Assembly: GCA_963797535.1 (NCBI GenBank)
Contig: CAWCPQ010000001.1
Span: 2,728,001 to 2,792,000 of the forward strand
DNA from: JAWWOL01 sp963797535
GTDB lineage: Bacteria; Actinomycetota; Actinomycetes; JAWWOL01
DNA length: 64,000 nt
Direction: 5' to 3'
Below the pieces are notes generated by a model. It was not told where the DNA came from, made no database searches, and worked only from the letters and a program-made list of their open reading frames with translations. Positions 19,571-27,592 of this stretch are shown here, piece after piece. A program made the translations under genes and the position numbers. Position 1 is the stretch's first letter. Every line of letters begins with the position of its first letter.

Positions 19571-21277
19571 TTGATCCACGCATCACAGCGACGCCGACGT
19601 TGGCTCGTCGGCACCGCGGCAGTGACCTGTTCCCTGCTCGCAAGCGGCCTCACCGGAGTCAATCCGGCTTACGCCACCACGCCGGCGCCGCAGCTGTCGA
19701 TCGTCGCCGACCCACTCACCGTTCACGTCGGATCAGCCATCTCCCTCTCCGGTACGGCAACCCCACGCGTCGCCGGTGTCGCCGTCTATCTGCAGCGCTT
19801 CAGCGCGGGTCACTGGGTCAACCTGACCCACAAGATCACGCCGGCCAACGGCGGCTACGCGTTCAGGATCAGGGCCTCGAGCAAGCCGACCACCTGGATC
19901 TTCCGGGTCGTGCGCCACGGCAACGTCGCCGTCAGCCGCACCCGGCACATCAAGATCAGCTCGTCGAGCTTCCGGGTCAGCGCGACCACCAAGAGCAAGG
20001 TCGTCGCTGGTAAGCCGCTGGTCTTCACCGGATCGGTGAGCCCGAAGGCCACCGGTGCCGTCCGACTGGAGTACCTCGCCGCCAACGCCTGGCACACGCT
20101 CGCCAACGCCAAGCTGAGCACGACGTCCACCTTCACGATCAAGGCCAGCCGGCCGGCGGGTGCCTACCGGCTGCGGGTGGTCAAACCGTTCAGCTCAACG
20201 TTCGCCACCGGGGTCAGCTCGACCAAGCTCGTGGCCGTGGTCAAGCCCGGCCAGCCGGTTCTGCGGATCGCCGGCACCGACAGCGCCAAGATCGGTCTCA
20301 CTACGCCTCGCCTCGTCTTTTCAGCTGTACGCGGCCATGCGCTTCCCGCGCCCGGGCACGTCACGCTGAGCAACTCCGGCGCCAGCCCCGTCACCGTCTC
20401 CGGCCTGAGCATCAGTGGCAACAACCCCTCGAGCTACGGCCTCGCCAGCGGTCAACCGGCAACGGTCACCGTGCCCGCGGCCGGGAGCACCACCGTCGCG
20501 ATCCAGTTCCATCCCACGGCGCCGACCGGCTGCCCGAGCCCCGGCAACCTCTACGGGGTCAGCGATTCCAACCGCTACGCCACCCTGACGTTCTCCAGCA
20601 CCGACCCCGCGTTCCCGGTCGGTTCGGTCAACTTGGCCGGCCTCATCTCGTGCGACTTCGGCGGTGCCAACGAGCCGGTGCTGCACCAGATCGTCCAGGC
20701 TCTCGGCTACACCACGGTCGTTGACACGGCGTCGATGGATCAGCGGTTCCTGAAGACCCAGAGCATCTACCCCGGCACCAACGAGGTCACGTCGCCGTAC
20801 TTCCGCGCGGCTGACGCATCGAAGCCGGTCACGGTCACTGACCTGGCGCACTACTCCAGCGCCAGCCTGACGCCGTACCACGCGACCGGCTGGTTCACCA
20901 AGGGTGCGTCGATCCCGAGCGACGGCTCGTGCGGCAGCGCCTGCCACAAGCTGTGGGCGTTTCCTGCGGACGCCTCCACGACGACGTACAACCAGAACCA
21001 GAAGCTGCTGCCCAGCACAGTGGGTACGACGTCGTTCACCACCTCGGCGACGTTCGGCTTGTTCAGCGGTGACAACAAGGACGTCGTCTTCTCCGTGGAG
21101 GGGCTGAACGACCCCACGGCCAAGCACGACATGCGTGTCTACCCGGCCTACGGGCCCGGTCACGTCGCGATCGCCCACGCCTACCTCGTCGCTGTCGACA
21201 CGGGGCGCAAGAACGAGAGCAAGAACGGCGACTACCAGGACATCGTCATGATCGTGCGCAACGTCATCCCCGGCTGA
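19571..21277 (+). CDS. secreted multi-domain protein with Ig-like and choice-of-anchor-D-like regions
   Basis: A 568-residue exported protein. The TTG at 19571 is chosen because AGGAGA lies five bases upstream; the signal peptide then reads RRRRWLVGTAAVTCSLLASG with cleavage near AYATT. Residues ~40-230 contain two beta-sandwich repeats (SAISLSGTATPRVAGVAVYL; KPLVFTGSVSPKATGAVRLE). A third beta domain around PGHVTLSNSGASPVTVSGLS resembles ASH/choice-of-anchor-D domains. The C-terminal ~200 residues have paired Cys (SLISCDF-like region and GSCGSACHK) and are unlike anything I recognise. Probably cell-surface or secreted; no enzyme motif is apparent. Confidence 0.8.
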   Translation: MIHASQRRRRWLVGTAAVTCSLLASGLTGVNPAYATTPAPQLSIVADPLTVHVGSAISLSGTATPRVAGVAVYLQRFSAGHWVNLTHKITPANGGYAFRIRASSKPTTWIFRVVRHGNVAVSRTRHIKISSSSFRVSATTKSKVVAGKPLVFTGSVSPKATGAVRLEYLAANAWHTLANAKLSTTSTFTIKASRPAGAYRLRVVKPFSSTFATGVSSTKLVAVVKPGQPVLRIAGTDSAKIGLTTPRLVFSAVRGHALPAPGHVTLSNSGASPVTVSGLSISGNNPSSYGLASGQPATVTVPAAGSTTVAIQFHPTAPTGCPSPGNLYGVSDSNRYATLTFSSTDPAFPVGSVNLAGLISCDFGGANEPVLHQIVQALGYTTVVDTASMDQRFLKTQSIYPGTNEVTSPYFRAADASKPVTVTDLAHYSSASLTPYHATGWFTKGASIPSDGSCGSACHKLWAFPADASTTTYNQNQKLLPSTVGTTSFTTSATFGLFSGDNKDVVFSVEGLNDPTAKHDMRVYPAYGPGHVAIAHAYLVAVDTGRKNESKNGDYQDIVMIVRNVIPG

Positions 21278-21297
21278 GCACGCTCGCGCAACGAAGA

Positions 21298-21603
21298 TCA
21301 GTCGAGCCCGGCCGGCCGCAGCCACAGCGACCACCGCTGGACGTCGGCGACGGTCAGCACCGTGCCGACCCACGGGTCGACCGCCAGCCGCTCGCGCGCT
21401 TCACTCTCGTCGTCGGCCCGGACCACCAGCGCCACATCACCGGCATCGACGTCGTCGCCGAGCGGACCGCCCAAAAGGATCGTTCCTGCCTCGGTCAGCT
21501 GGTCCATGAACGCGGCGTGCTCTGCGAAACCGCTCTGCTGGCGGCGCGGCCGGTCGACGTCCCAGGCCGGCCCGCGCGACTCGGTCACGAGGAAGTAGCT
21601 CAT
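21298..21603 (-). CDS. YciI-like protein
   Basis: A 101-residue protein of the YCII superfamily: FLVTESRGPAWD, the central HAAFMDQLTEAGTILLGGPL and the closing WSLWLRPAG follow the usual small ferredoxin-like fold, with Asp/His residues that form the presumed active site. Such proteins are dimers of uncertain enzymatic role. ATG 21603 or GTG 21606 could start it. Convergent with the secreted Ig-like gene. Confidence 0.82.
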   Translation of the reverse strand: MSYFLVTESRGPAWDVDRPRRQQSGFAEHAAFMDQLTEAGTILLGGPLGDDVDAGDVALVVRADDESEARERLAVDPWVGTVLTVADVQRWSLWLRPAGLD

Positions 21604-21628
21604 CACGCGACGGTAGCAAGGTCGGGTA

Positions 21629-22819
21629 TCAGGAGCTGAAGACGGCGGTCACGGTGACATCGGCGCCGGGGGAGTTGACGCCGCATCGCGTGGCGATGGT
21701 GACGTCACACCCGTCCCAGTGGTCGAACACGGGCGTGACGGGGGCTTCGGGGGCGCCTCCGTCCGTGGCCGCGTCGATGTTGACCGATCGACCGGCGTCG
21801 GTGATGAAGTCACAGGTGTCCGTGCCGCCCCAGTAGAAGACGCTGGGGTTGTCGGCGCACTGGCGGTTGACGTCACCGGCGAAGATGGTGTGCGCCCCGA
21901 GATAGCCGGACAGCGGGCCGGAGTCACCGGGCCAGAATCCGCCGACGCAGAAGTAGACGCCTGCTTCCGGGCCGCACTGGATCTGGGGTTCGGTGATGAT
22001 GACGTGCACGACCACCGTTGCCACGAACTGCGCGGTCACCGACTTGGCCGCGTCCACGGTGACGGTGCAGGTGGTCGCGCCAGTGCAGGCGCCGCCCCAG
22101 CCGGCGAAGCGCGAACGCGGGGCCGGAGTTTCGGTCAAAGTGACCATGGTGCCGGCGATGTAGTCATGGTTGCAGGCGACCCCGGTCGTGGTCCCGCAGC
22201 TGATGCCGGTCGGCGTGCTGGTGATCGTGCCACCCCCGTTGCCGGTCAGCGAGACGGTCAGCGCGAAGACGTGGCTGGGCACGCAGGTGAGGGTGACGAC
22301 GCGGGTCGAGGGGTCGATCGCGGTATGGATCGTCCCGACTGTGGCGGTGCCGTCATCGCAGGTAAGGCCGTTGATGGAGGACCCGGAGCCACCGCCCGGC
22401 CCGGCCGGACCCACTGCACCAGCTGGGCCGACGGGGCCGACGGGGCCGACGAGGCCGGCCGCACCCGCGGGACCGGCTGCCCCGGACGGGCCGGCCGCCC
22501 CGGCTGCCCCGCTGGGTCCGGTCGCTCCCGGCACTCCCTGCGGTCCCACGGGTCCCGTCTGATTCCAGCTCAGCGCGGTCTCCCCGGCTCGGCAGGACTG
22601 GTTGGCGCTGAGCACGCGAATATAGGCCGCGTTCGGGAAGTAGCAACCGCGAATCACGATCGCCGTGGCGGTCGTCGCCGTCGATGCCGCGGAGGCGAGC
22701 AAAGGAACACCCGGCACCGCGATGATCACTACGGCGAGCAGCGGCAGGGCGGCGCGCTTTGCGAGCCGCAGCCCGGCTGTCCGAGAGAGCCCGGCTGTCC
22801 GAGAGAGGGAGAGTCTCAT
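21629..22819 (-). CDS. secreted collagen-like (Gly-X-Y) protein with divergent InlB-type repeat
   Basis: A 396-residue surface or secreted protein. The signal region includes a tandem LSRTAG repeat from an exact 18-base DNA duplication (22772-22807). After a short Cys-containing module (IVIRGCYFPNAAYIRV, NQSCRAGET) comes a ~55-residue collagen-like stretch of Gly-X-Y triplets (GPVGPQGVPGATGPSGAAG...). Next is a bacterial repeat domain with GGGTITSTPTGISCG and RFAGWGGACTGATTCTVTV, of the InlB B-repeat/Flg_new kind. The C-terminal ~130 residues resemble another copy (PVFDHWDGCDVTIATRCG). Eight or more Cys suggest disulfides. ATG 22819 has AAGGGA upstream. Adhesion or exosporium-type roles are common for such proteins but unproven here. 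Confidence 0.85.
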   Translation of the reverse strand: MRLSLSRTAGLSRTAGLRLAKRAALPLLAVVIIAVPGVPLLASAASTATTATAIVIRGCYFPNAAYIRVLSANQSCRAGETALSWNQTGPVGPQGVPGATGPSGAAGAAGPSGAAGPAGAAGLVGPVGPVGPAGAVGPAGPGGGSGSSINGLTCDDGTATVGTIHTAIDPSTRVVTLTCVPSHVFALTVSLTGNGGGTITSTPTGISCGTTTGVACNHDYIAGTMVTLTETPAPRSRFAGWGGACTGATTCTVTVDAAKSVTAQFVATVVVHVIITEPQIQCGPEAGVYFCVGGFWPGDSGPLSGYLGAHTIFAGDVNRQCADNPSVFYWGGTDTCDFITDAGRSVNIDAATDGGAPEAPVTPVFDHWDGCDVTIATRCGVNSPGADVTVTAVFSS

Positions 22820-22962
22820 GGCGTAGTCCCTTCCCGGACCAACGCGGAGCCCGACGCCGATCGGCATCGGTGATCACCCAGCCGACGCTAGACACCGTCG
22901 GCTCGAGGCGCGTCCGTGGAACTACGCAAACCTGCCCTTCGAGCTATCGCGGACGGCTCTGG

Positions 22963-23451
22963 TCAGCGGCGGCCCATGGCGCGTGCCAGCTTGTCCAGCA
23001 CGTCACCCCAACCGACGCCGACCATCTCTGCGACATCGGGCAGTGCGGCCGCCAGGTCGTCGAGGCGTTCGTGCACCAGCGTCAGCTCGGTCGCACCGTC
23101 CGCGGTCGGCTCGAACGTGACGGTCAGCCGCGAGTCGTAGCGCCGACCTGCGTCGCGGTCCGGCCCGACGAACGCCCAGTCGAAGACGATCCGCCGGCCG
23201 GGCAGCAGCTCCAGGATCTCGGCCTCGAAGCCCCCGCCCTCACGCTCGGCCACGCCCTGCCAGATCCGGTAGGCACCTCCGACCCGTTCGTCCACCTCGA
23301 CCGCGAGCACCACCAGGTCGCCCGGCGCGAGCCAGCGGCGGAGCAGCTCGGGGTCGAGCCAGGCCCGATAGACCTGTTCCGGCGTGGCCCGGATGACGCG
23401 GCTCAGTCGTACGGTGGGAACCTTCAGATCTTCAACCATACGGTTGAACAT
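22963..23451 (-). CDS. SRPBCC (AHSA1-like) domain protein
   Basis: A 162-residue protein with the START/Bet v1-like fold of the AHSA1 family: VRLSRVIRATPEQVYRAWLD at the start, PELLRRWLAPGD, FEAEILELLPGRRIVFDW and the C-terminal helix ALPDVAEMVGVGWGDVLDKL. It binds a hydrophobic ligand in a deep pocket; no ligand is implied. ATG 23451 is preferred because GGGAG is six bases ahead; an ATG at 23439 lies inside a palindrome. In many actinobacteria such genes sit beside an ArsR repressor; none is here, though two operator-like palindromes flank the start. Confidence 0.87.
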   Translation of the reverse strand: MFNRMVEDLKVPTVRLSRVIRATPEQVYRAWLDPELLRRWLAPGDLVVLAVEVDERVGGAYRIWQGVAEREGGGFEAEILELLPGRRIVFDWAFVGPDRDAGRRYDSRLTVTFEPTADGATELTLVHERLDDLAAALPDVAEMVGVGWGDVLDKLARAMGRR

Positions 23452-23486
23452 AATCCGCTCCCGCCGAAAACGCAACCATATGGTTG
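23433..23486. promoter_or_regulatory. paired operator-like palindromes at the SRPBCC gene start
   Basis: CAACCATATGGTTG (23473-23486) is a perfect 14-bp palindrome; CAACCATACGGTTG (23433-23446) matches it in 13 of 14 positions. Centres are 40 bp apart, i.e. about four helical turns on the same face. One copy lies in the 46-base gap to the next gene and the other covers the first codons, an arrangement expected for a dimeric repressor such as ArsR. Confidence 0.7.
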
Positions 23487-23497
23487 AGCATCCGGAG

Positions 23498-24103
23498 TCA
23501 GAGCCAGCCGTTGTCCTCGGCGACCCGCACCGCCTCGATCCGGTTGCGGGTGCCGGTCTTCGAGATCGCAGCTGACAGGTAGTTGCGCACGGTGCCCTCG
23601 CTGAGGAACAGCCGCCCCGCGATGTCAGCGACGGTGGCGCCGTCGCGACCGGCGACCAGTGCGTCGCGTTCGCGGGCGGTCAGCGGACTGCTGCCGCCGG
23701 CCAGGGTCGACGCCGCCAGCACCGGGTCGACGACGCGTTCCCCCCGCGCCACCCTTCGTACGGCCTCAGCCAGCTGCTCCACCGGCGCGTCCTTGACCAG
23801 GAAGCCGAGCACGCCGGCCTCCATCGCCCGGCGCAGGTAGCCCGAGCGGCCGAACGTCGTCAGCACCAGCACGTGGCATTCCGGCACCTGGTCCCGCAAC
23901 GCAGCCGCAGCGGCAAGGCCGTCCAGACCCGGCATCTCGATGTCCAGCAGCGCAACGTCCGGGCGGCAGGCGATCGCCGCCGAGACGACCTTGTCGCCGC
24001 GCGAGACTTCGGCAACGACCTCGAAGTCGTCCTCGAGCGAGAGCAGCACCGCCATCGCGCCGCGTACGAGATGCTGGTCATCGGCCATCAGGATCCGGAT
24101 CAC
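23498..24103 (-). CDS. NarL/FixJ-type response regulator
   Basis: A 201-residue DNA-binding response regulator. The receiver has MADDQHLVRGAMAVL, the phosphoacceptor Asp in VALLDIEMPGLDG and Lys in FLVKDAPVEQ. The LuxR helix-turn-helix is TARERDALVAGRDGATVADIAGRLFLSEGTVRNYL. GTG 24103 overlaps the histidine kinase stop (GTGA). Last gene of the ABC exporter plus two-component operon, so it likely controls the exporter in response to the substrate or membrane damage. Confidence 0.93.
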   Translation of the reverse strand: MIRILMADDQHLVRGAMAVLLSLEDDFEVVAEVSRGDKVVSAAIACRPDVALLDIEMPGLDGLAAAAALRDQVPECHVLVLTTFGRSGYLRRAMEAGVLGFLVKDAPVEQLAEAVRRVARGERVVDPVLAASTLAGGSSPLTARERDALVAGRDGATVADIAGRLFLSEGTVRNYLSAAISKTGTRNRIEAVRVAEDNGWL

Positions 24104-25287
24104 GCCGGCACCTCGACCCGGAGCCGGTAGCCCGAACCGTTCGGCCCGGCCAGCATCCGACCACCGACGGAAGCCGTTCGCTCAGCGATCCCGGCGAGTC
24201 CGTTGCCTTGATCGGCGACTGCCACCTCACCGGAAGTGCCTGGTAACAAGGAACTTGCAGCGCCGTCGTCGATGATCTCGATCGCCCGAGGCTCGACCGT
24301 CACCGTGACGTGATCGGCCCGGCTGTGTCGCACGACGTTGGTCACTCCCTCGCGCAGCACCCAGCCGAACAGCGGCGCCAGGTCGCTGTCCACGTTGTCG
24401 ACCACCCCTGGCAGCTCGGCCTTGATGCCCGCTGCCTCCAGCACCTGCCGCGCCGAGATCAGCTCGGTGGACAGGCGCACGTCGCGGTAGCCGGAAACGG
24501 TCGCCCGTACATCAGCCAGTGCCTCACGGCTCAACCGCTCGACGTCCTTGATCTCGGTCTTGGCCTGCTCCGGGTCTGCTTCGACCAGTCGCGCAGCCAG
24601 CGCCGACTTGACAGTGATCGTCGTGAGCGAGTGCCCGAGCAGGTCGTGCATGTCCCGCGCGATCCGGGCCCGCTCCCGTTCTGCCGCGAGCACCGCCACC
24701 GCGTTGCGCGCCGCAGCCAGCTCGTGGTTGGCCCGGATCAGCCGCGAGAACCCGAACACGGCGAGCCCCGCGAGGCCGATCGTCACCCCGTCGCCCCACT
24801 GGATGCCATTGATGTGCCACGGCCCGATGTACTGCGGCAGAACCGCCGCGGTCACCGCGAGGGCAGCGCCGAGGACCACGGTCGCCTTGGTCTCCAGCAG
24901 CATCACTCCCGCTGCGGCGACGAAGACGAGAGCCGTCAGGCCTGCTTGCCCGATCACCGCAGTTTCCGCCGCTGCGAGCAGCAGCAGCACTGCGCCGATC
25001 TGCAGGGCGTGCTTCTCCCCGGCCCTGCCCCACCAGCCGAGCGGCACCAGGAACAGATAGGCAAGGGCGAACAACGCGAGCAGCGCGGTGCCGGCGATGC
25101 TTGCGACCGGACTGTGGTGGGTCCACGCAGCACCGAGCGGACTCAGCAGCAGCACCAGCCAGATGCCACCACCACGCCGCCAGCGCTTGGGGCCGTCGCC
25201 GGTCTGACCCTTGATGTCGGGGGTCGCCCAGCTGAGCACGTGGTCAGGGCCGTCGCTCATGGTCTTGACGATATCGCCTGCTGTCAC
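24100..25287 (-). CDS. NarL-partner sensor histidine kinase (HPK7 type)
   Basis: A membrane histidine kinase of about 395 residues. Five or so hydrophobic segments occupy residues 40-180 (GIWLVLLLSPLGAAW, IAGTALLALFALAYLFLVPL, GLTALVFVAAAGVMLL and others) with little outside loop, so it may sense within the membrane. The phosphoacceptor is His in RARIARDMHDLLGHSLTTI, the N-box is VLREGVTNVVRHS and the G-box GNGLAGIAERTASVGG. I chose GTG 25287 because it overlaps the permease stop (GTGA) like the other junctions; ATG 25260 is the alternative. Works with the response regulator downstream. Confidence 0.9.
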   Translation of the reverse strand: MTAGDIVKTMSDGPDHVLSWATPDIKGQTGDGPKRWRRGGGIWLVLLLSPLGAAWTHHSPVASIAGTALLALFALAYLFLVPLGWWGRAGEKHALQIGAVLLLLAAAETAVIGQAGLTALVFVAAAGVMLLETKATVVLGAALAVTAAVLPQYIGPWHINGIQWGDGVTIGLAGLAVFGFSRLIRANHELAAARNAVAVLAAERERARIARDMHDLLGHSLTTITVKSALAARLVEADPEQAKTEIKDVERLSREALADVRATVSGYRDVRLSTELISARQVLEAAGIKAELPGVVDNVDSDLAPLFGWVLREGVTNVVRHSRADHVTVTVEPRAIEIIDDGAASSLLPGTSGEVAVADQGNGLAGIAERTASVGGRMLAGPNGSGYRLRVEVPA

Positions 25288-26012
25288 TGACGTTTGGTGT
25301 CCGTACGGTAGGCCAGCAGCGCGAGCCGTCCGAGCACGAGGCTCCAGGCGCCCACGATCAGCCAGCCGCGCAGCGGCCATCCCGGCCCACCGATCAAGGT
25401 GTGCCCCGCCTGCACCAGCCAGTAGGTCGGTGTCGCCTGGGACACGTTGTGGGCAAAGCCCCGCGTCCCGCCGAACGGCGACCACACCCCGCCGATGAAG
25501 GCGAGGATCGAGATGCCGCCGCCGAGGATCGGCCCGATCGAGTCGACGGTGACCTTGTGGCCGATGAAGATCCCCAGTGCCGCAAAGGGAATCAGCCCAA
25601 CAGCAACGTAGCCGGCCATCTCAAGGACACCGAGGTAGCGCTCGTGCACTCCCAGGGTCACACCGGCCAGCAGCAGCAGGAGCAGCGTCAGCCCAGCCAT
25701 GAGGTAGGAAGCAACCAGCTTGGCGCCGAAGTAGGCCTGCGGCTTCAGTGGGGTCATCCGCAGCTGTCGGTTCCAGCCCACCGCTCGCTCGCCGGCGATC
25801 CGGCCGCCGTTGGCGATCATCGCCGCCATCGTGCCGAACGCGGTCATCCCGGCCAGGTAGTAGGCCGTGAACGGGATCCCGCCGAGCTGGCTGTTCTTGT
25901 TCGCGCCCGCGATGAGGTAGAAGAACACGATCGGGATGAAGATCGTGAACAGGAAGAACCGGCGGTTGCGGAAGGCTCGCAGCACTTCCAGGCGCATGTA
26001 GGTCGTGTTCAC
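25284..26012 (-). CDS. ABC-2 type exporter permease
   Basis: A 242-residue permease with six hydrophobic segments (FFLFTIFIPIVFFYLIAG through GWLIVGAWSLVLGRLALL) and the conserved loop GGRIAGERAVGWNRQLRMTPL typical of ABC-2 drug or lipid exporters. GTG 26012 overlaps the ATPase stop and its own stop overlaps the kinase start, so four genes are chained by GTGA. A single permease implies a homodimer with the ATPase dimer. Substrate, perhaps an antimicrobial, is inferred from the class. Confidence 0.92.
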   Translation of the reverse strand: MNTTYMRLEVLRAFRNRRFFLFTIFIPIVFFYLIAGANKNSQLGGIPFTAYYLAGMTAFGTMAAMIANGGRIAGERAVGWNRQLRMTPLKPQAYFGAKLVASYLMAGLTLLLLLLAGVTLGVHERYLGVLEMAGYVAVGLIPFAALGIFIGHKVTVDSIGPILGGGISILAFIGGVWSPFGGTRGFAHNVSQATPTYWLVQAGHTLIGGPGWPLRGWLIVGAWSLVLGRLALLAYRTDTKRQ

Positions 26013-26959
26013 TGTCCCGCCTTTACGGAGCTCTTGGTGAGGGCCAGGAAAGCCTGCTCGAGACCGGCCCCGGTGATCTCGATGTCCTTGGCGGCGGGGA
26101 ATTCGTGCAACAGTGCGCGGATCGCCGCATCGGAGTCGTCACAGTCCAGAACCACGGACGCGCCCCTCGGCTCCACGCTGGCGACTCCGGCCAGCGTCGC
26201 CAGCGATGCCAGGTCGGCTCCCGGAATTGTCGCCCGGATGTTGCGACGGCCCACGGTCGCTTTGATCTCGTTGGCCGGGCCGTCGGCGACGATGTCGCCA
26301 TCGGACATCAGCACGATCCGGTCGGCGTACGCGTCGGCCTCCTCGAGGTAGTGCGTCGCGAACAGCACCGTGCGGCCGGTCGACGCGAAAGCCCTCGTCG
26401 CCGTCCAGAACGCGTGTCGCGCCTCGACATCCATCGCCACGGTGGGCTCGTCCAGGACCAGCAGGTCGGGGTCGGAGATCAAAGCCATTGCTGCCCGTAC
26501 CCGCTGACTCTGCCCGCCGGACAAGGATTGTGTACGCCGGTCAGCGATGTCGGTTATCGCGCTGGACTCGAGTACGTCGTCCACCCCGAGCGGAGCCGGG
26601 TAGAGCGACGCCACCATCCGCAGCAGCTCGCGTACGGTCAGGTCACGGATCAGCGCACCGGTCTGCAGCATGGCCCCGATGGCGCCGCGGGCGACCGCCT
26701 CCCGCGGCTCCAGGCCGAAGACGGTCACTGAGCCGCGGCTCGGGTCGGACAGGCCGAGCATCATGTCGATCGTGGTCGACTTCCCGGCGCCGTTCGGCCC
26801 GAGCAGCGCCACGATCTCGCCGGGGGCGATGGTCACGTTGATGCCGCGAACGGCCTGGACCTCGCCGTAGTTCTTATGCAGGTTGGTGAGTGCGATTCCT
26901 GCAGCAGTCATCGCGGCGGGTTCAGCCCTTCGAGTGGTGTCGCTCCCCTGAATCGTCAT
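26009..26959 (-). CDS. ABC exporter ATP-binding protein
   Basis: A 316-residue ATPase. Walker A is GPNGAGKST, the Q-loop lies near GAMLQTGALIRDLTV, the signature is LSGGQSQRV, Walker B is LLVLDEPTVAMDVEARHAFW and the switch His is in FATHYLEEADAYADR. A ~70-residue C-terminal extension follows, as in the DrrA/CcmA group. ATG 26959 follows AGGG by nine bases. First gene of the exporter plus two-component operon. The upstream 160 bases contain its promoter, which I could not define. Confidence 0.94.
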   Translation of the reverse strand: MTIQGSDTTRRAEPAAMTAAGIALTNLHKNYGEVQAVRGINVTIAPGEIVALLGPNGAGKSTTIDMMLGLSDPSRGSVTVFGLEPREAVARGAIGAMLQTGALIRDLTVRELLRMVASLYPAPLGVDDVLESSAITDIADRRTQSLSGGQSQRVRAAMALISDPDLLVLDEPTVAMDVEARHAFWTATRAFASTGRTVLFATHYLEEADAYADRIVLMSDGDIVADGPANEIKATVGRRNIRATIPGADLASLATLAGVASVEPRGASVVLDCDDSDAAIRALLHEFPAAKDIEITGAGLEQAFLALTKSSVKAGQ

Positions 26960-27122
26960 GGCTTTACCCTGCCAGCGGCACCCGGTTGCCCGACAGTGTC
27001 GAGTGTCCGGACCCTGACGTGACACAAGTCATGGGCCGGACAGCAGAAAGGGTGGCCACCGCGAGCAGGCCCGCCAAGGCACCGCACACAGTGACCACCC
27101 ACGCGGTCGTCTCCCTGGGGGC

Positions 27123-27407
27123 TCAGCCCGCCGAGGTCGCCGCCCAGCGGTCCGGAGCGGGTCTGGCCCGCGCCCCACCCCCGGTCCGGTTCCGCGCCGA
27201 CCTGACGAGCGTCACCTCGGCGTGGTCTGCGACACCGTCGGAGCGGCCCGGCCGCGTACCGCTGGGGCGGTAGTGCCGCTGCCGGACGATGACACGGCGG
27301 CGGCGGCGCGGACGGGCCTCCGACTCGGTGGAGGCGAGTGAGGACAGCGGCTCGAACCCGGCGATGTCCACGAGCTCTTCACTGGTCTTGACGACGATGA
27401 CCCTCAT
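27123..27407 (-). CDS. small basic hypothetical protein
   Basis: A 94-residue frame with an excellent ribosome site (GAGGAG six to seven bases before ATG 27407). The first 30 residues (MRVIVVKTSEELVDIAGFEP) look like a real protein; the remainder is Arg-rich and low in structure (PRRRRRVIVRQRHYRPS), so the true product may be shorter or the 3' part may be shifted. No family recognised. If this is not a gene, 26960-27592 is an unusually long non-coding stretch. Confidence 0.45.
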   Translation of the reverse strand: MRVIVVKTSEELVDIAGFEPLSSLASTESEARPRRRRRVIVRQRHYRPSGTRPGRSDGVADHAEVTLVRSARNRTGGGARARPAPDRWAATSAG

Positions 27408-27536
27408 GGCCGGCTCCTCGGTGTCGGTGACTGTCAGCGGAATTGCCTGATGTCATTGACTTTGCCGCCCGAGGCTTCGGCCAACGTGTCTGCTTGCTGT
27501 CGAGTCGCTGTGACGTCCGGCCGCTGGATTCGGCGA

Positions 27537-27582
27537 GTTGTTGGCGTCAGGTCGACTTCTATGGCCGTCTCACGCCAACAAC
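27537..27582. terminator. hairpin downstream of RF3 gene
   Basis: Arms GTTGTTGGCGT and ACGCCAACAAC (11 bp) around a 24-base loop, 11 bases after the corrected RF3 stop. A closely related hairpin with the same loop length follows the acyl-CoA dehydrogenase gene at 54073. Likely terminator or repeated element. Confidence 0.6.
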
Positions 27583-27592
27583 CTCTGTCACG

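Noticed and set aside
27340..27360. GGCTCGAACCCGGCG resembling a tRNA T-arm
   Set aside because: No matching acceptor, D or anticodon arms around it.
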